Source of the DNA: CANHBY01 sp031374415
GTDB taxonomy: Bacteria > Pseudomonadota > Gammaproteobacteria > Burkholderiales > Burkholderiaceae_C
Assembly (NCBI GenBank): GCA_031374415.1
Contig: JANMGB010000119.1
Coordinates: 134,536-198,535 of the forward strand
Direction: 5' to 3'
Length of the DNA stretch: 64,000 nt
Positions 53,522 to 61,885 of the stretch are shown here, piece by piece. Position numbers and translations under genes: made by a program. Under the pieces are notes generated by a model, which saw only the letters and a list, made by a program, of their open reading frames with translations, did no database searches and was not told the origin of the DNA. How positions within the stretch are numbered: position 1 is the first letter of the stretch; each line of letters begins with the position of its first letter.

Positions 53522-55588
53522 TCAACCTGGGTTCAGCAGCGACTTGGCTTGCCGACGGATCACCTTGAATTGTCGTGCAAGCACGGTGGGCGAGGTGGTT
53601 TTGCCGTATCGAAGGTCGTCGAGCGCACTGAGTGCCTGAGCCAAGGCTTCTCCGCGTTGGGACAGGGCTTGGCGCGTCTGCTGCGCGAGGGCCAGAGGGG
53701 GGTCGTGATCGGCAACCTGCATTCCCAGCGCCCTCAAGGCGTGGCGCAGGGCCACCATCTGGGTGGACCAGGGATCATTGTGATGATGGCGCCACCAAGC
53801 GAACAGCAGGCCCAGTGCCATGACTGTGCCGCCAATGCCCAACAGTATCCACGCCAGGTTTTCCCAGCGAGGGGCCTGAAAGCCGATTTGTTTCAGGAGC
53901 TCAAATTGTTGGTTGCTGGAGTAGTTGAGCACCCATTGATTCCAGCGGTTGTTGACGGCTTCCCATGAGTTGCGCCAGCGGGTGAGAATTTCAGCGCTGT
54001 TGCCGAGAGCTTCTTGCAGCTTGCTCACTACCAGGCCGGGAGGCGCGGGCAAGTTGGCGCTGCGGCTGATGCGCTCAGGGGCCACAGCGGCTGTGGGATC
54101 CGCCCGCACCCAGCCCACACCGGCTTGCCAAAATTCGGCCCAAGCATGGGCTGAATTCTGGCGCACGATGTAGTAACCATCGACCGGCAAGGGGTCGACA
54201 CCTTGATAGCCCGTGACGACCCGGGCCGGCACGTCGAGCGCACGCATGACCACCACGAAAGCGGTCGCAAAGTGCTCGCAAAACCCGGCTTTCCGATCGA
54301 GCCAAAATTCGTCAATGGCGGTGTTCATGTTCGGGACGCCATACAGCCCGGGCGTCAGCGTGTAGTGAAAATTTTCGGTTCGAATGTGGCGCAGCACGGC
54401 CTGGGCCAGCGTCTGGCTGTCGGCTTGGGCCAGTGCGGGTTGTCGCCGCAATGCGGCAGCCCATGCCAAGGTGCGCGGGTTGGTGCTGGGCGGAAGGGCC
54501 ACAAAGTCTTGCAGGCCCAGCAGCGGCGTGGTGGGCCCATGCTGAAAATCGATGTGTGCCTCGGCGCGTACACGCAAGCGCTCCTGGATGGGTGCGCGCG
54601 CGACCCAGCGTAAGTCGTTGGTGAGTTGCATGTCCAGCGGGGCGGTGCCCACGCCCTCACGTTGAGGCGGCGTTTGGGTGGCTTCGAGCAAGGGGATCTC
54701 TCGCAGCCGCTGAGGCTCCAGTGTCATCTCGTAGCGAATGCTCTCGCCCCCCAGGCGCAGCTGGGCTCGGGGGGTGTGGTGTGGCGCAAAGCTGGGTGTG
54801 GTCAGGGCGCGCCACTCGCGGCCGTCAAACTCAACCAGGACGGGGCCACGAAAGTACATGCTGGTGGGGCTGGGCGGCGGATCGATGAAACGAATTCGCA
54901 TGACGATCTCGTTGCTTTGAGCCAGCTCGGCCACCGAGCCCATGCGCAGGCTGTCACCCAGGCCCGTGTTGAACACGCTATCTTGGGGCACGCCCCACAG
55001 GGGTCCCACCCGGGGGAACAACACAAACAGCACCACCATGATGGGGGCACCCAGCAGGGCCGTTCGCGCGGCCAACCGGGCCGCTTGCCGCAAGGCGGGT
55101 TGGCCCACGGGCATGTGCGTTAAAACCAAGGACGTCAGCAAGCCCCACACGGAAACCACCATGGCCAGCGCCACCACCATGGATTGTGAAAACAGAAAGT
55201 GCGTCAGCACCAGGAAAAATCCCAAAAAAAACACCACGAAGGCATCACGCCGAGCGCGCAACTCGAGTGTTTTGAGTGCCACCAGAGCCACGAGCATGGT
55301 CACGCCGGCCTGTCTGCCAATCAGGGTGCCGAATGACCACAGACTCAGCGCGACACACAACGCGAGCATGCCCAAAATGACCCACCGGCCCGGAAGCTGA
55401 CCGCTGATCAGGGCCAACCGGGCGCGCCACACCAAGATGACGCCCGTGAGCGCGGCACACCATGTGGGGAGGTGGGACAGGTGGGGTGCCACAGTCCAGG
55501 CGATCACGGCCAGCATGAACAGCGTGTCGCGGGCGTCACGCGACAACGCCGACCCGGGCAGTGACAACCAGCGCAGGTTCAGGCCCAC
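53522..55588 (-). CDS. TgpA-like transglutaminase-domain membrane protein (DUF3488)
   Basis: 688-aa membrane protein: five to seven N-terminal helices (about 20-190), a large periplasmic region holding the transglutaminase-like core with catalytic Cys in DRKAGFCEHFATAFVVVMRALDVPARVVTGYQG, His in NSAHAWAEFW and Asp in GWVRADPT, then another helix (about 565-585) and a cytosolic tail (DUF4129-like). P. aeruginosa TgpA is essential, but its substrate is unknown. The GTG start at 55588 overlaps the end of the DUF58 gene by ten bases; no ribosome site stands out. Confidence 0.87.
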   Translation of the reverse strand: MGLNLRWLSLPGSALSRDARDTLFMLAVIAWTVAPHLSHLPTWCAALTGVILVWRARLALISGQLPGRWVILGMLALCVALSLWSFGTLIGRQAGVTMLVALVALKTLELRARRDAFVVFFLGFFLVLTHFLFSQSMVVALAMVVSVWGLLTSLVLTHMPVGQPALRQAARLAARTALLGAPIMVVLFVLFPRVGPLWGVPQDSVFNTGLGDSLRMGSVAELAQSNEIVMRIRFIDPPPSPTSMYFRGPVLVEFDGREWRALTTPSFAPHHTPRAQLRLGGESIRYEMTLEPQRLREIPLLEATQTPPQREGVGTAPLDMQLTNDLRWVARAPIQERLRVRAEAHIDFQHGPTTPLLGLQDFVALPPSTNPRTLAWAAALRRQPALAQADSQTLAQAVLRHIRTENFHYTLTPGLYGVPNMNTAIDEFWLDRKAGFCEHFATAFVVVMRALDVPARVVTGYQGVDPLPVDGYYIVRQNSAHAWAEFWQAGVGWVRADPTAAVAPERISRSANLPAPPGLVVSKLQEALGNSAEILTRWRNSWEAVNNRWNQWVLNYSSNQQFELLKQIGFQAPRWENLAWILLGIGGTVMALGLLFAWWRHHHNDPWSTQMVALRHALRALGMQVADHDPPLALAQQTRQALSQRGEALAQALSALDDLRYGKTTSPTVLARQFKVIRRQAKSLLNPG

Positions 55589-56562
55589 AATGCCAACACC
55601 TCCAAGGCCGCGTGGCGGTGGCTGTCCCCCGAGCCCATGGCGAGCTGGCGCTCGGGCATGCGCAGTCCAAACGACAGGTCGGCTTGGTGGGCGCGGATGA
55701 CCCAGGCACTGAGCCGCGACAGTCGGGCTTCCGTATCGAGGCCCTGGCACGCTTGCCAGTCCAGCCACAACTCAGCGGGGGCGGCAGACTGGGTATCCCG
55801 GGTGACAAGCTCGCTGCCGCAGGCCATGGCTTGCGCCGCTTTTTTCCAGATGATGGCCTTGATGGGGTCGCCGCGACGGTAGCTGCGCACGCCGTCCATG
55901 TCACCGCGGCCCTGCCGTGGCCCGATGGCCGAACCCGTGGCCAGCGACTGCACCGGCGGCAGCGGTGGCGCAAGATCCTCGGGTTCGGGATAGACCAACA
56001 CCTTGGCCGCCGGCCGCCAAGTCGCCCAGGCGCGGAACAAGCCCAGGGGGAAGCGCGTTTCGATGGTCCAGGTGGCAACCTGGTGGCGACCCCGCACTGT
56101 GGGCACGAAGCTCAGTGTCACATGGCACTGGTTGCCTGCGGGGACGTTGACCCAAGTGATGCCGTCGATCGGTGCCCCCGACAGCCGCAGCCCGACACCA
56201 AAGCGGTCTCGTGTCCTTTGCGACGGCCCTTGCAGCACCACGTCGAGTTGAGCGGTGTGTTTCACGAAGGTGGGGGCGACTGGCCGCAAGTAAAGCGTCA
56301 GGCCCCGCAGCGTGTTGTGGGTGAGGTGCATGGACACCAGCGCGCTGCCTGAGAGCAGGAAGGTCAGCGCATAGCCCAGGTTCAGCTGGTAGTTGATGGA
56401 GGCCACCAACAAGGTCAGCAGCGTCATGCCAAACATCAGGCCAGCCTTGGTGGGCAGGATGTAGACGTTGCGATGGCTGAGTTTTTGCGTATCGGTGCGC
56501 GGATGGCGTGCATCAAGCCACGCATCAAAGCGGCGGCGCAGGGGGGCGGACCAATTTGCCAT
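55579..56562 (-). CDS. DUF58 domain protein
   Basis: 327-aa protein with two N-terminal membrane helices (about 35-75) and a C-terminal DUF58/vWA-like domain; VRSYRRGDPIKAIIWKKAAQ (about 220-240) is the family motif. Such proteins usually form a MoxR AAA+ - DUF58 - TgpA cassette. Here TgpA follows directly but no MoxR gene precedes it; a cold-shock gene terminator does. Function is probably envelope-related (inference). Confidence 0.84.
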   Translation of the reverse strand: MANWSAPLRRRFDAWLDARHPRTDTQKLSHRNVYILPTKAGLMFGMTLLTLLVASINYQLNLGYALTFLLSGSALVSMHLTHNTLRGLTLYLRPVAPTFVKHTAQLDVVLQGPSQRTRDRFGVGLRLSGAPIDGITWVNVPAGNQCHVTLSFVPTVRGRHQVATWTIETRFPLGLFRAWATWRPAAKVLVYPEPEDLAPPLPPVQSLATGSAIGPRQGRGDMDGVRSYRRGDPIKAIIWKKAAQAMACGSELVTRDTQSAAPAELWLDWQACQGLDTEARLSRLSAWVIRAHQADLSFGLRMPERQLAMGSGDSHRHAALEVLALWA

Positions 56563-56601
56563 TCGCCCATGCTAAGGCGATTGTGGTGGCGCCAGACGTC
56601 A

Positions 56602-56628
56602 AAAAGCCGCGGGATTGCCGCGGCTTTT
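56602..56628 (-). terminator. rho-independent terminator of the cold-shock gene
   Basis: AAAAGCCGCGG and CCGCGGCTTTT form an 11-bp stem with a 5-nt loop; read on the minus strand it ends in T5. It lies 25 bp after the cold-shock stop codon. Confidence 0.88.
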
Positions 56629-56652
56629 GGGCTGGTTAGGCCAACGTGATGT

Positions 56653-56862
56653 TTAGATCACGCGGATGTTGGCAGCCTGCAGGCCTTTTTGGCCTTGCTT
56701 GACTTCAAACTCGACTTTTTGATTTTCTGCGAGTGTCTTGAAGCCGTTGCCAACGATGTCACGGAAGTGGGCGAAAAGGTCAGCGCCGCCTGCATCTTGA
56801 GCGATGAAGCCGTAGCCTTTGCTTTCGTTGAACCACTTCACAATACCGGTTTGCGTCGTCAT
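56653..56862 (-). CDS. CspA-family cold-shock protein
   Basis: 69-aa single OB-fold RNA chaperone. RNP1 GYGFIA and the RNP2-like LFAHF are present within GIVKWFNESKGYGFIAQDAGGADLFAHFRDI. LFAHF in place of the usual VFVHF is a variant seen in betaproteobacteria. I choose the ATG at 56862 because AGGA lies seven bases upstream; the ATG at 56868 is too close to that site. The region 56863-57226 (364 bp) contains its leader and the promoter of the next gene, with no other feature I can support. Confidence 0.93.
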   Translation of the reverse strand: MTTQTGIVKWFNESKGYGFIAQDAGGADLFAHFRDIVGNGFKTLAENQKVEFEVKQGQKGLQAANIRVI

Positions 56863-57226
56863 GGACATATCCTATCTTTATCTAACGGAATAAAAAATAA
56901 CAGAAATGCGCAGCACCATGCTGTCACATGCAGCAACACTCAAGGCTCGACCTGGGGATTTCTAACGATGCTCGCCTCGAGAACCGAGGGGAGATGGAAT
57001 GAGATCACGAATGACTTACTTGGGATGACTGGTCTGAGGAATGTACACGAATGCCGGCGAAATGGAAGAGGTTTCGTGCAGCTTTCGCAGATAGTGTCGA
57101 TTACCCGACGTAAAAAATGCGGACTGGTCTGCACATTTGCTGGGTTGGCGCCCGCAGAGCACCGAGGGTGCCGACTTAAATGAGCGCCTGCGGCACAATC
57201 TCGGGTTGCATAGTCGGGAGTGGCAG

Positions 57227-57463
57227 ATGGCGGAAAACCAGCAAATCGAATTTGTACTGCGGGGCGAGCACATTGCGCTGGACGCATTGCTCAAAGCCGT
57301 GGGGTGGGCCGACAGTGGCGGCCGGGCCAAGGTGATGATTCTTGAGGGGGGGGTGCGTGTCGATGGCCAGCCCGAGACCCGTCGCGCGTGCAAGATCCGG
57401 GCTGCTCAGGTGGTGGTTTGGGCGGGTCAAAGTGTGCGGGTTCAGGCGGCTGCTGCATCATGA
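57227..57463 (+). CDS. RNA-binding S4 domain protein (YbcJ-like)
   Basis: 78-aa protein consisting of one S4 fold: MAENQQIEFVLRGEHIALDALLKAVGWADSGGRAKVMILEGGVRVDGQPETRRACKIRAAQVV. Stand-alone S4 proteins of this size bind structured RNA, possibly rRNA or tRNA on the ribosome. GGGAG is six bases before the ATG; the frame is open upstream to 57137, but without a ribosome site. Its stop overlaps the oxygenase start by ATGA. Confidence 0.85.
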   Translation: MAENQQIEFVLRGEHIALDALLKAVGWADSGGRAKVMILEGGVRVDGQPETRRACKIRAAQVVVWAGQSVRVQAAAAS

Positions 57464-58251
57464 CCGTCTTCGAATCTCAGGCAGCATTGCCTTCGGTGGC
57501 ATTTTCCGAGCTCGATCAGGCCTTGGCCGGGCAGGGGTGTGCGGTTGTCAGCCCAGCTCAGTTGTGCCAGGCATTGGCAGTTTCATCCTCCGCTTTGACG
57601 GCCTTGAATTCGTTCTGGGACGACTTGCCCGCTGACGCTTATTTGCGTGATGGGGGGCGTTATCGGCGGCGGCGCCACGCTTGTTTCAAGGTGACGGGCG
57701 AGGAGGTGATCGAGGTGGCTCACCGTGCGCATTGGCAACCTGTGTCTTACAACGCCTTGCATGGTGGGATTGAACGTTGGTTTGAACCCTTGGCGCCCGT
57801 TTTGGTGTCCCAGCCCGTATGGTCCCAGCTGCTGGCGGCTTTGTGTGCGGTGTGTTCCTCCGTGAAGGGCTTGCAGCCCTGGTTTGTGGAGGCTCATCAG
57901 TTTCGGATTGACACCACGGATGGCATTGGTCGCCCCACGCCCGAAGGCGCCCATCGCGATGGGGTTGATTTTGTGGCGGTGATTTTGGTGTCTCGGACGG
58001 GGATCAAAGGCGGAGAAACGCGCGTCTTTGAGGCCCATGGCCCCCACGGCATTCGCTTCACGCTGACACAGCCTTGGACCATGCTGATGTTGGACGATGA
58101 GCAGGTGATTCACGAGACCACGCCCATCCAACCCCTGGACGGGGACGGTCATCGTGACACGCTGGTCTTGACGTTCCGGCGCCACGGCTTTCAGGGCCCC
58201 GAAGTCGACCCAATATCTAGGGCCTGTTCGGAAAGTCCTCGCCAGCCATAA
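57460..58251 (+). CDS. 2OG-Fe(II) oxygenase family protein (2OG-Fe_Oxy_2 type), C-terminus supplied by an inserted element
   Basis: 263-aa protein of the 2OG-Fe dioxygenase family that includes IDO-type L-isoleucine hydroxylases. Iron ligands: H and D in PEGAHRDGVDFV (about 165-176) and the distal His in DDEQVIHETTPI; the 2-oxoglutarate-binding arginine is probably in HRDTLVLTFRRHG. Translationally coupled to the S4 gene. The last ten codons (RACSESPRQP) and the TAA stop lie inside the terminal repeat of a small mobile element beginning at 58218, so the original C-terminus has been replaced or lengthened. All predicted catalytic residues lie upstream of the junction. Substrate unknown. Confidence 0.8.
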   Translation: MTVFESQAALPSVAFSELDQALAGQGCAVVSPAQLCQALAVSSSALTALNSFWDDLPADAYLRDGGRYRRRRHACFKVTGEEVIEVAHRAHWQPVSYNALHGGIERWFEPLAPVLVSQPVWSQLLAALCAVCSSVKGLQPWFVEAHQFRIDTTDGIGRPTPEGAHRDGVDFVAVILVSRTGIKGGETRVFEAHGPHGIRFTLTQPWTMLMLDDEQVIHETTPIQPLDGDGHRDTLVLTFRRHGFQGPEVDPISRACSESPRQP

Positions 58252-58382
58252 AACGGCCTCTTGAAGCGGTCTGCTTTGTAGCAAATGCTCGCAATACCGA
58301 CCGGTATTGCTGTGCTTTGCGCCTTGCAGCCCACTCCGAGAGACCATTTTCTTTCCGACGACGACTTTCCGAACAGGCCCTA
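58218..58382. mobile_element. 165-bp MITE-like element related to the IS5-like element at 63863
   Basis: Terminal inverted repeats of 24 bp (58218-58241 and 58359-58382; 23 of 24 match) starting TAGGGCCTGTTCGGAAAG, with TA at both outer ends that fits a TA target duplication. Internal palindrome GCAATACCG-AC-CGGTATTGC. No ORF. The first 15 bases inside the TA match the IS end at 63865 at 14 positions, so the element is probably mobilised by that IS family. It fills the gap between the oxygenase and rluA-type genes. Confidence 0.85.
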
Positions 58383-58386
58383 ACTC

Positions 58387-59025
58387 TTAAAAGGGCGCGT
58401 CGCTATGAAGCGACATGCGCAGGCCGGTCGCGGGGTGGGTAAATTCGAGGTACTGCGCATGCAGCAGCATGCGCGGGTTGCCCTGCGCAACCTCGGGGCA
58501 GGCATAGAGGCGGTCACCCACAATGGCGTGCCCAATGTGTGCCAGGTGAACCCGCAATTGGTGGCTGCGGCCGGTGACAGGGCTGAGTTGTACGCGCGTT
58601 TGAGGGGGCAGGGCTTGCCGGCTGAGTACTTGAAAACGTGTCAAGGAAGGCTTGCCAGCGGGGTCGACCTTTTGCCGCGGGCGCTGGGGCCAATCGGCCA
58701 TCAGGGGCGCATTGATATCGCCGCTCTCTTGGGGCATCAGGCCATTCACGACAGCGACATAGCGCTTATGCACTTCGCGCAGCGCGAATTGGTGGCTCAG
58801 AGCCTGTTGCGCCGCAAGGCCTCGGGCAAACAACAACAGGCCCGAGGTGGCCATGTCCAGGTGGTGAACCACTTTGGCATCGAGGTATTGAGCCTGGATT
58901 TGTTGTGTGGCGCTGCCCACGGCCAAACTGTCGCGGCCTGGCACGCTGTGCAGTCCGCTGGGCTTGTTGAGGACGATCAGGAAGTCGTCAACATGGACGA
59001 TTTGAAGCGGTTGTCCGCCCGTCAT
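58387..59025 (-). CDS. RluA-family pseudouridine synthase
   Basis: 212-aa RNA pseudouridine synthase resembling RluA (23S rRNA U746 and tRNA U32). Domain start LQIVHVDDFLIVLNKPSGLHSVPGRD, catalytic motif VVHHLDMATSGLLLFA (catalytic Asp retained, but the usual HRLD arginine is His here), and SPVTGRSHQLRVHLAHIGHAIVGDRLYA. The start is uncertain: the ATG at 59025 or a TTG at 59043. No N-terminal S4 domain, in line with RluA. The stop codon lies 5 bp from the mobile element. Confidence 0.85.
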   Translation of the reverse strand: MTGGQPLQIVHVDDFLIVLNKPSGLHSVPGRDSLAVGSATQQIQAQYLDAKVVHHLDMATSGLLLFARGLAAQQALSHQFALREVHKRYVAVVNGLMPQESGDINAPLMADWPQRPRQKVDPAGKPSLTRFQVLSRQALPPQTRVQLSPVTGRSHQLRVHLAHIGHAIVGDRLYACPEVAQGNPRMLLHAQYLEFTHPATGLRMSLHSDAPF

Positions 59026-59145
59026 GAAAAAATTGTGATCCAAAGAGTTGGGCGGTGTTGTCGGGTTTCACGCAGGTGGATTTTAGGGCGCATCGCGTCG
59101 ATACTGTGGTCTCACTGAGCATGTGTGTGATAGAGGGGTGTGGCC

Positions 59146-59364
59146 ATGATCGAGAAGTCGCTGGTGTTGTTGGTGTTCTTGCTTTGTATCGCGATGATGG
59201 TGAACTTGCTCACCGAGGGCGCTTTGCGCCGGTGGGCGATCAAGGCTTGGCGACGTCTGCGCGATTGGCCGGCTGCCCGTCGGCGGCGAATTTATCAACT
59301 CAATGAATTTCGGGCCACACGTGAGCGGGGGCAGTCTAAGGCCCGCTCGACCTCTGACCATTGA
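59146..59364 (+). CDS. small single-pass membrane protein of unknown function
   Basis: 72 aa: one N-terminal helix (SLVLLVFLLCIAMMVNLL) followed by a strongly basic, Arg/Trp-rich tail (RRWAIKAWRRLRDWPAARRRR). AGAGGGG lies seven bases before the ATG. Its last 29 bases overlap the 3' end of the convergent GH3 gene. No family recognised. Confidence 0.55.
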   Translation: MIEKSLVLLVFLLCIAMMVNLLTEGALRRWAIKAWRRLRDWPAARRRRIYQLNEFRATRERGQSKARSTSDH

Positions 59365-60745
59365 GCACCTGCCGTTCGTGCCCCACTTTCGCGTCAACGT
59401 TCGTCCTTGGGGGCGTGGTCCTGGCCGTGGTGGCCCAGCGGTCGGTCAGGGTTTTCAGGCGCACCGCGCTTTGGGCCAACAGGCTGTTGTCCAGTTTGTT
59501 GTGGCGCTTTGCTTGGGCTGCGCAATACATGGCGTCAATGTATTTTTCTTCATCGAATGAGATCAGCAGCAAATCCACGCCTGCGTTGAGTGCCTGGGGG
59601 ATGAGTTCGCAAAACCCGCGGTTGTAGGCGGCGGCCATGGTCAGATCGTCGGTCACCAAGGGGCCGTTGTGCTGCCACTCGCCACGAATCACCTTTTGAA
59701 TGAGGGGGCCTGACAGCGAGGCAGGAGCCTGCGGGTCGATGTCGGGCACCACGACATGGCCCAGCATGATGAGGGCTTGGGTGTTGCGTGCCACTTGGCG
59801 AAAAGGCAGCCAGTCGCGCTCGCGCAAGGTTGGCACGGGGGTGTCCAGTGTGGCGGAGAAGAAGTGGGTGTCGTCGCGCACATCGCCCATGCCCGGAAAG
59901 TGTTTGAGCGTGGGCGTGACGCCCTGGCTCTGCAGGCCCAGACTGTAGGCTTGGGCGACAAGTGCCGTTTGTTGCGGGTCGGCAGAAATCGCCCGGGTGC
60001 TGATCAGGCTGTAAAAGTCAAGCCGGTTGGGTCCGTGGTCAACCTTCAAATCGACCACGGGGCTGAAATTGACATTGACACCCAGCGCTGCCAGGTCTCG
60101 TCCCTGTGTTCGGCCGTGTTGGTACGCCGTTGCGACCAAGGCGGTGCCGTCAGAAGTGTTGCGTGTGAGCGTGGCCAAGCTGTCCTGTCGCGGCAAAGGG
60201 GGGCTCATGCGCGAGACAGCGCCACCCTCTTGGTCAGTGCTGATGAGGAGGGCAGGCAGGCCGGCTTGCTGGCGCAGGGCTTGCAGTTCTGCGATCTCCG
60301 ATTGCAGGGCTTCGATGGATTTGCCTTGAACGTTGCGGCGGGTCACAAACACGCCCCCGATCAGGCCCTTGGCGGCCAGCTCGTGCAAGACCAGGGGATC
60401 CCTGTAGCCCACGATGAAGTGAGGTGCCAGCGCCAGCACTTCGGGGGGCTGGCTCAGTACCCATTGTTTGCGGTACTCGTAGCTTCCTTCGCTCACCAAG
60501 GTCAGTGCCAGAGTGGCGCTCACGCCCCACAGACTCAAGATGCGCAACAGGCCCCGGTGATGGGTGCAGGTCCATGTGCCTGCCATGACCGCCACGGCCA
60601 AAAGCACCGGCCCTTCGATGTGGCGCACCAGGATCAGGCGCGGGTCTTTGAGGTGCCAGGCCCAGACCCCCATGAGCAGGATCAGCAGGCAGAACAGGAA
60701 TCTGGTGAGGTGACGAAGTTTCATGAGCGACAGGGTTGGGGCCAT
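59336..60745 (-). CDS. membrane-anchored glycoside hydrolase family 3 (NagZ-like) protein
   Basis: About 469-aa protein: three N-terminal hydrophobic helices (about 14-30, 44-58, 66-84), then a GH3 barrel. LLISTDQEGGAVSRM, LGVNVNFSPVVDL, and the NagZ-type motif KHFPGMGDVRDDTH (281-294) with the His acid/base of the DxH dyad; the nucleophile Asp is in VTDDLTM (about 366). Classical NagZ is about 340-360 aa, soluble and cytosolic; the helices here imply a membrane-bound enzyme, with the catalytic domain probably periplasmic. A C-terminal tail after about 445 is low complexity. Alternative starts: GTG 60820 or ATG 60724. Confidence 0.78.
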   Translation of the reverse strand: MAPTLSLMKLRHLTRFLFCLLILLMGVWAWHLKDPRLILVRHIEGPVLLAVAVMAGTWTCTHHRGLLRILSLWGVSATLALTLVSEGSYEYRKQWVLSQPPEVLALAPHFIVGYRDPLVLHELAAKGLIGGVFVTRRNVQGKSIEALQSEIAELQALRQQAGLPALLISTDQEGGAVSRMSPPLPRQDSLATLTRNTSDGTALVATAYQHGRTQGRDLAALGVNVNFSPVVDLKVDHGPNRLDFYSLISTRAISADPQQTALVAQAYSLGLQSQGVTPTLKHFPGMGDVRDDTHFFSATLDTPVPTLRERDWLPFRQVARNTQALIMLGHVVVPDIDPQAPASLSGPLIQKVIRGEWQHNGPLVTDDLTMAAAYNRGFCELIPQALNAGVDLLLISFDEEKYIDAMYCAAQAKRHNKLDNSLLAQSAVRLKTLTDRWATTARTTPPRTNVDAKVGHERQVLNGQRSSGP

Positions 60746-60829
60746 GTCGTCCAATGTGCTGGGGGCGTGTGAGACAGCGATGAAGCCCGGACGCTGATGG
60801 CTCGGGCTTTGTGAAGACACGGTGAATGC

Positions 60830-61270
60830 TCAGTCCTGCGTGGCGCGGCGTAGCAGAGCCGCCAGGTAGGCCTGGCCATCGGGTGGCAGGCCGCTGCGTT
60901 GGGAGACCCACATCATGTCGCCCAGGCACTCCATGACCTCGTGGTGCGCCTCATGAACCGAGCTGCGACGCGCGGTGAGTCGGTCGACGGCTTGTTGGAT
61001 GCCCCGAGGTTGGTCAATGCTGAGTTGTTCACTGATGCTCAGGTGCATCGACAGGTGCAAGAAGGGATTGGTGCGGCCGGATTCGATGTCGTAGACCGCC
61101 GCCAGGGCGGCAGGCAGATCGGACAGTGTGACGTGGTACTCGGGGTGCTGGTCGATCCATTGCGATGCCAGCGCTTCCATGGGCGTGAGGGGCAGCCCAG
61201 TGTGGGGCCGGGATTTGGCATAGGTGTCGCAGAAGAATCGGCGGACGTCGTTTTGGGAGGGTTGGTACAT
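60830..61270 (-). CDS. DUF1841 family protein
   Basis: 146-aa cytosolic protein of unknown function. NDVRRFFCDTYAKSR, PLTPMEALASQWIDQHPEYH, TNPFLHLSMHLSISEQLSIDQPRGI and HEAHHEVMECLGDMMWVSQRSGLPPDGQAYL match DUF1841, a family confined mainly to beta- and gammaproteobacteria. The many histidines (HLSMHL, HEAHH) suggest metal binding (inference). Same strand as the DUF3299 gene, 12 bp apart. Confidence 0.82.
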   Translation of the reverse strand: MYQPSQNDVRRFFCDTYAKSRPHTGLPLTPMEALASQWIDQHPEYHVTLSDLPAALAAVYDIESGRTNPFLHLSMHLSISEQLSIDQPRGIQQAVDRLTARRSSVHEAHHEVMECLGDMMWVSQRSGLPPDGQAYLAALLRRATQD

Positions 61271-61282
61271 GCGGCGGGGGGA

Positions 61283-61867
61283 TCAAGGCGTGGGGCGCTT
61301 TTCCACATAGGGCGTGACAGCGACGGCATCCATCTGGTAGCCGCTTGCGCCCATCTCGTTGTCAGTGCGCGCTAGGTTCAGTGTGCCGTTGACCCAGACC
61401 GCGTCCATGGCGCGAAGCCCGGTCGCCGGCGTTTTCAGCTTGACATAGATGATTTGGTTGGCAGGCGGTGGTGGGGTGTGAATGCAGGCCCCAAAGTACG
61501 GCACCAGCAAAAACTCCTTGAGTCCCGCGGTGCTTTCTTCCAGGGGCACCACAAAGCCGGGCACGCGTACCGCCGCCCCTGCCAGCGTCGGGTTGGTGGG
61601 GGCGTTGTCCCAGGCGGCGCGCATGCGTTTGAGGAGCTTTTCCGCCTCGGGGTCGTTGTCTTTGAGGTTGCTCAGGTTGATGCCCTTGAAGGACTTGAGT
61701 GGATCCCAGTCTTTGGGCACCATTTCCTCCCAGGCTAAATCGCGGTAGGTGGCTGGTGCTGCCGATGCTTTGGGTGACGCTGTTTTTTGGGCTGCAACGG
61801 GCGGGTGGACCGTGAAGCCGAGGATCAAGGCCAAGGCCGTTGCGGCACGCAGGTGAGTGAGTGGCAT
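61283..61867 (-). CDS. DUF3299 family exported protein
   Basis: 194 aa with a signal peptide (MPLTHLRAATALALILGFTVHPPVAA, cleavage near 26). The DUF3299 core is clear: RVPGFVVPLEESTAGLKEFLLVPYFGACIHTPPPPANQIIYVKL. The single Cys-His stretch ACIHTPPP could bind metal (inference). It is 18 bp downstream of an FtsX-type permease gene, and such DUF3299-ABC pairs recur in proteobacteria; from memory, one lies in the Zur-regulated PA4063-PA4066 region of P. aeruginosa. Confidence 0.82.
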   Translation of the reverse strand: MPLTHLRAATALALILGFTVHPPVAAQKTASPKASAAPATYRDLAWEEMVPKDWDPLKSFKGINLSNLKDNDPEAEKLLKRMRAAWDNAPTNPTLAGAAVRVPGFVVPLEESTAGLKEFLLVPYFGACIHTPPPPANQIIYVKLKTPATGLRAMDAVWVNGTLNLARTDNEMGASGYQMDAVAVTPYVEKRPTP

Positions 61868-61885
61868 GGTGGTGCGTGAATAGAC

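Noticed and set aside
59756..60772. A 338-codon plus-strand frame opposite the GH3 gene
   Set aside because: No recognisable domain; the minus-strand frame carries complete GH3 catalytic motifs.
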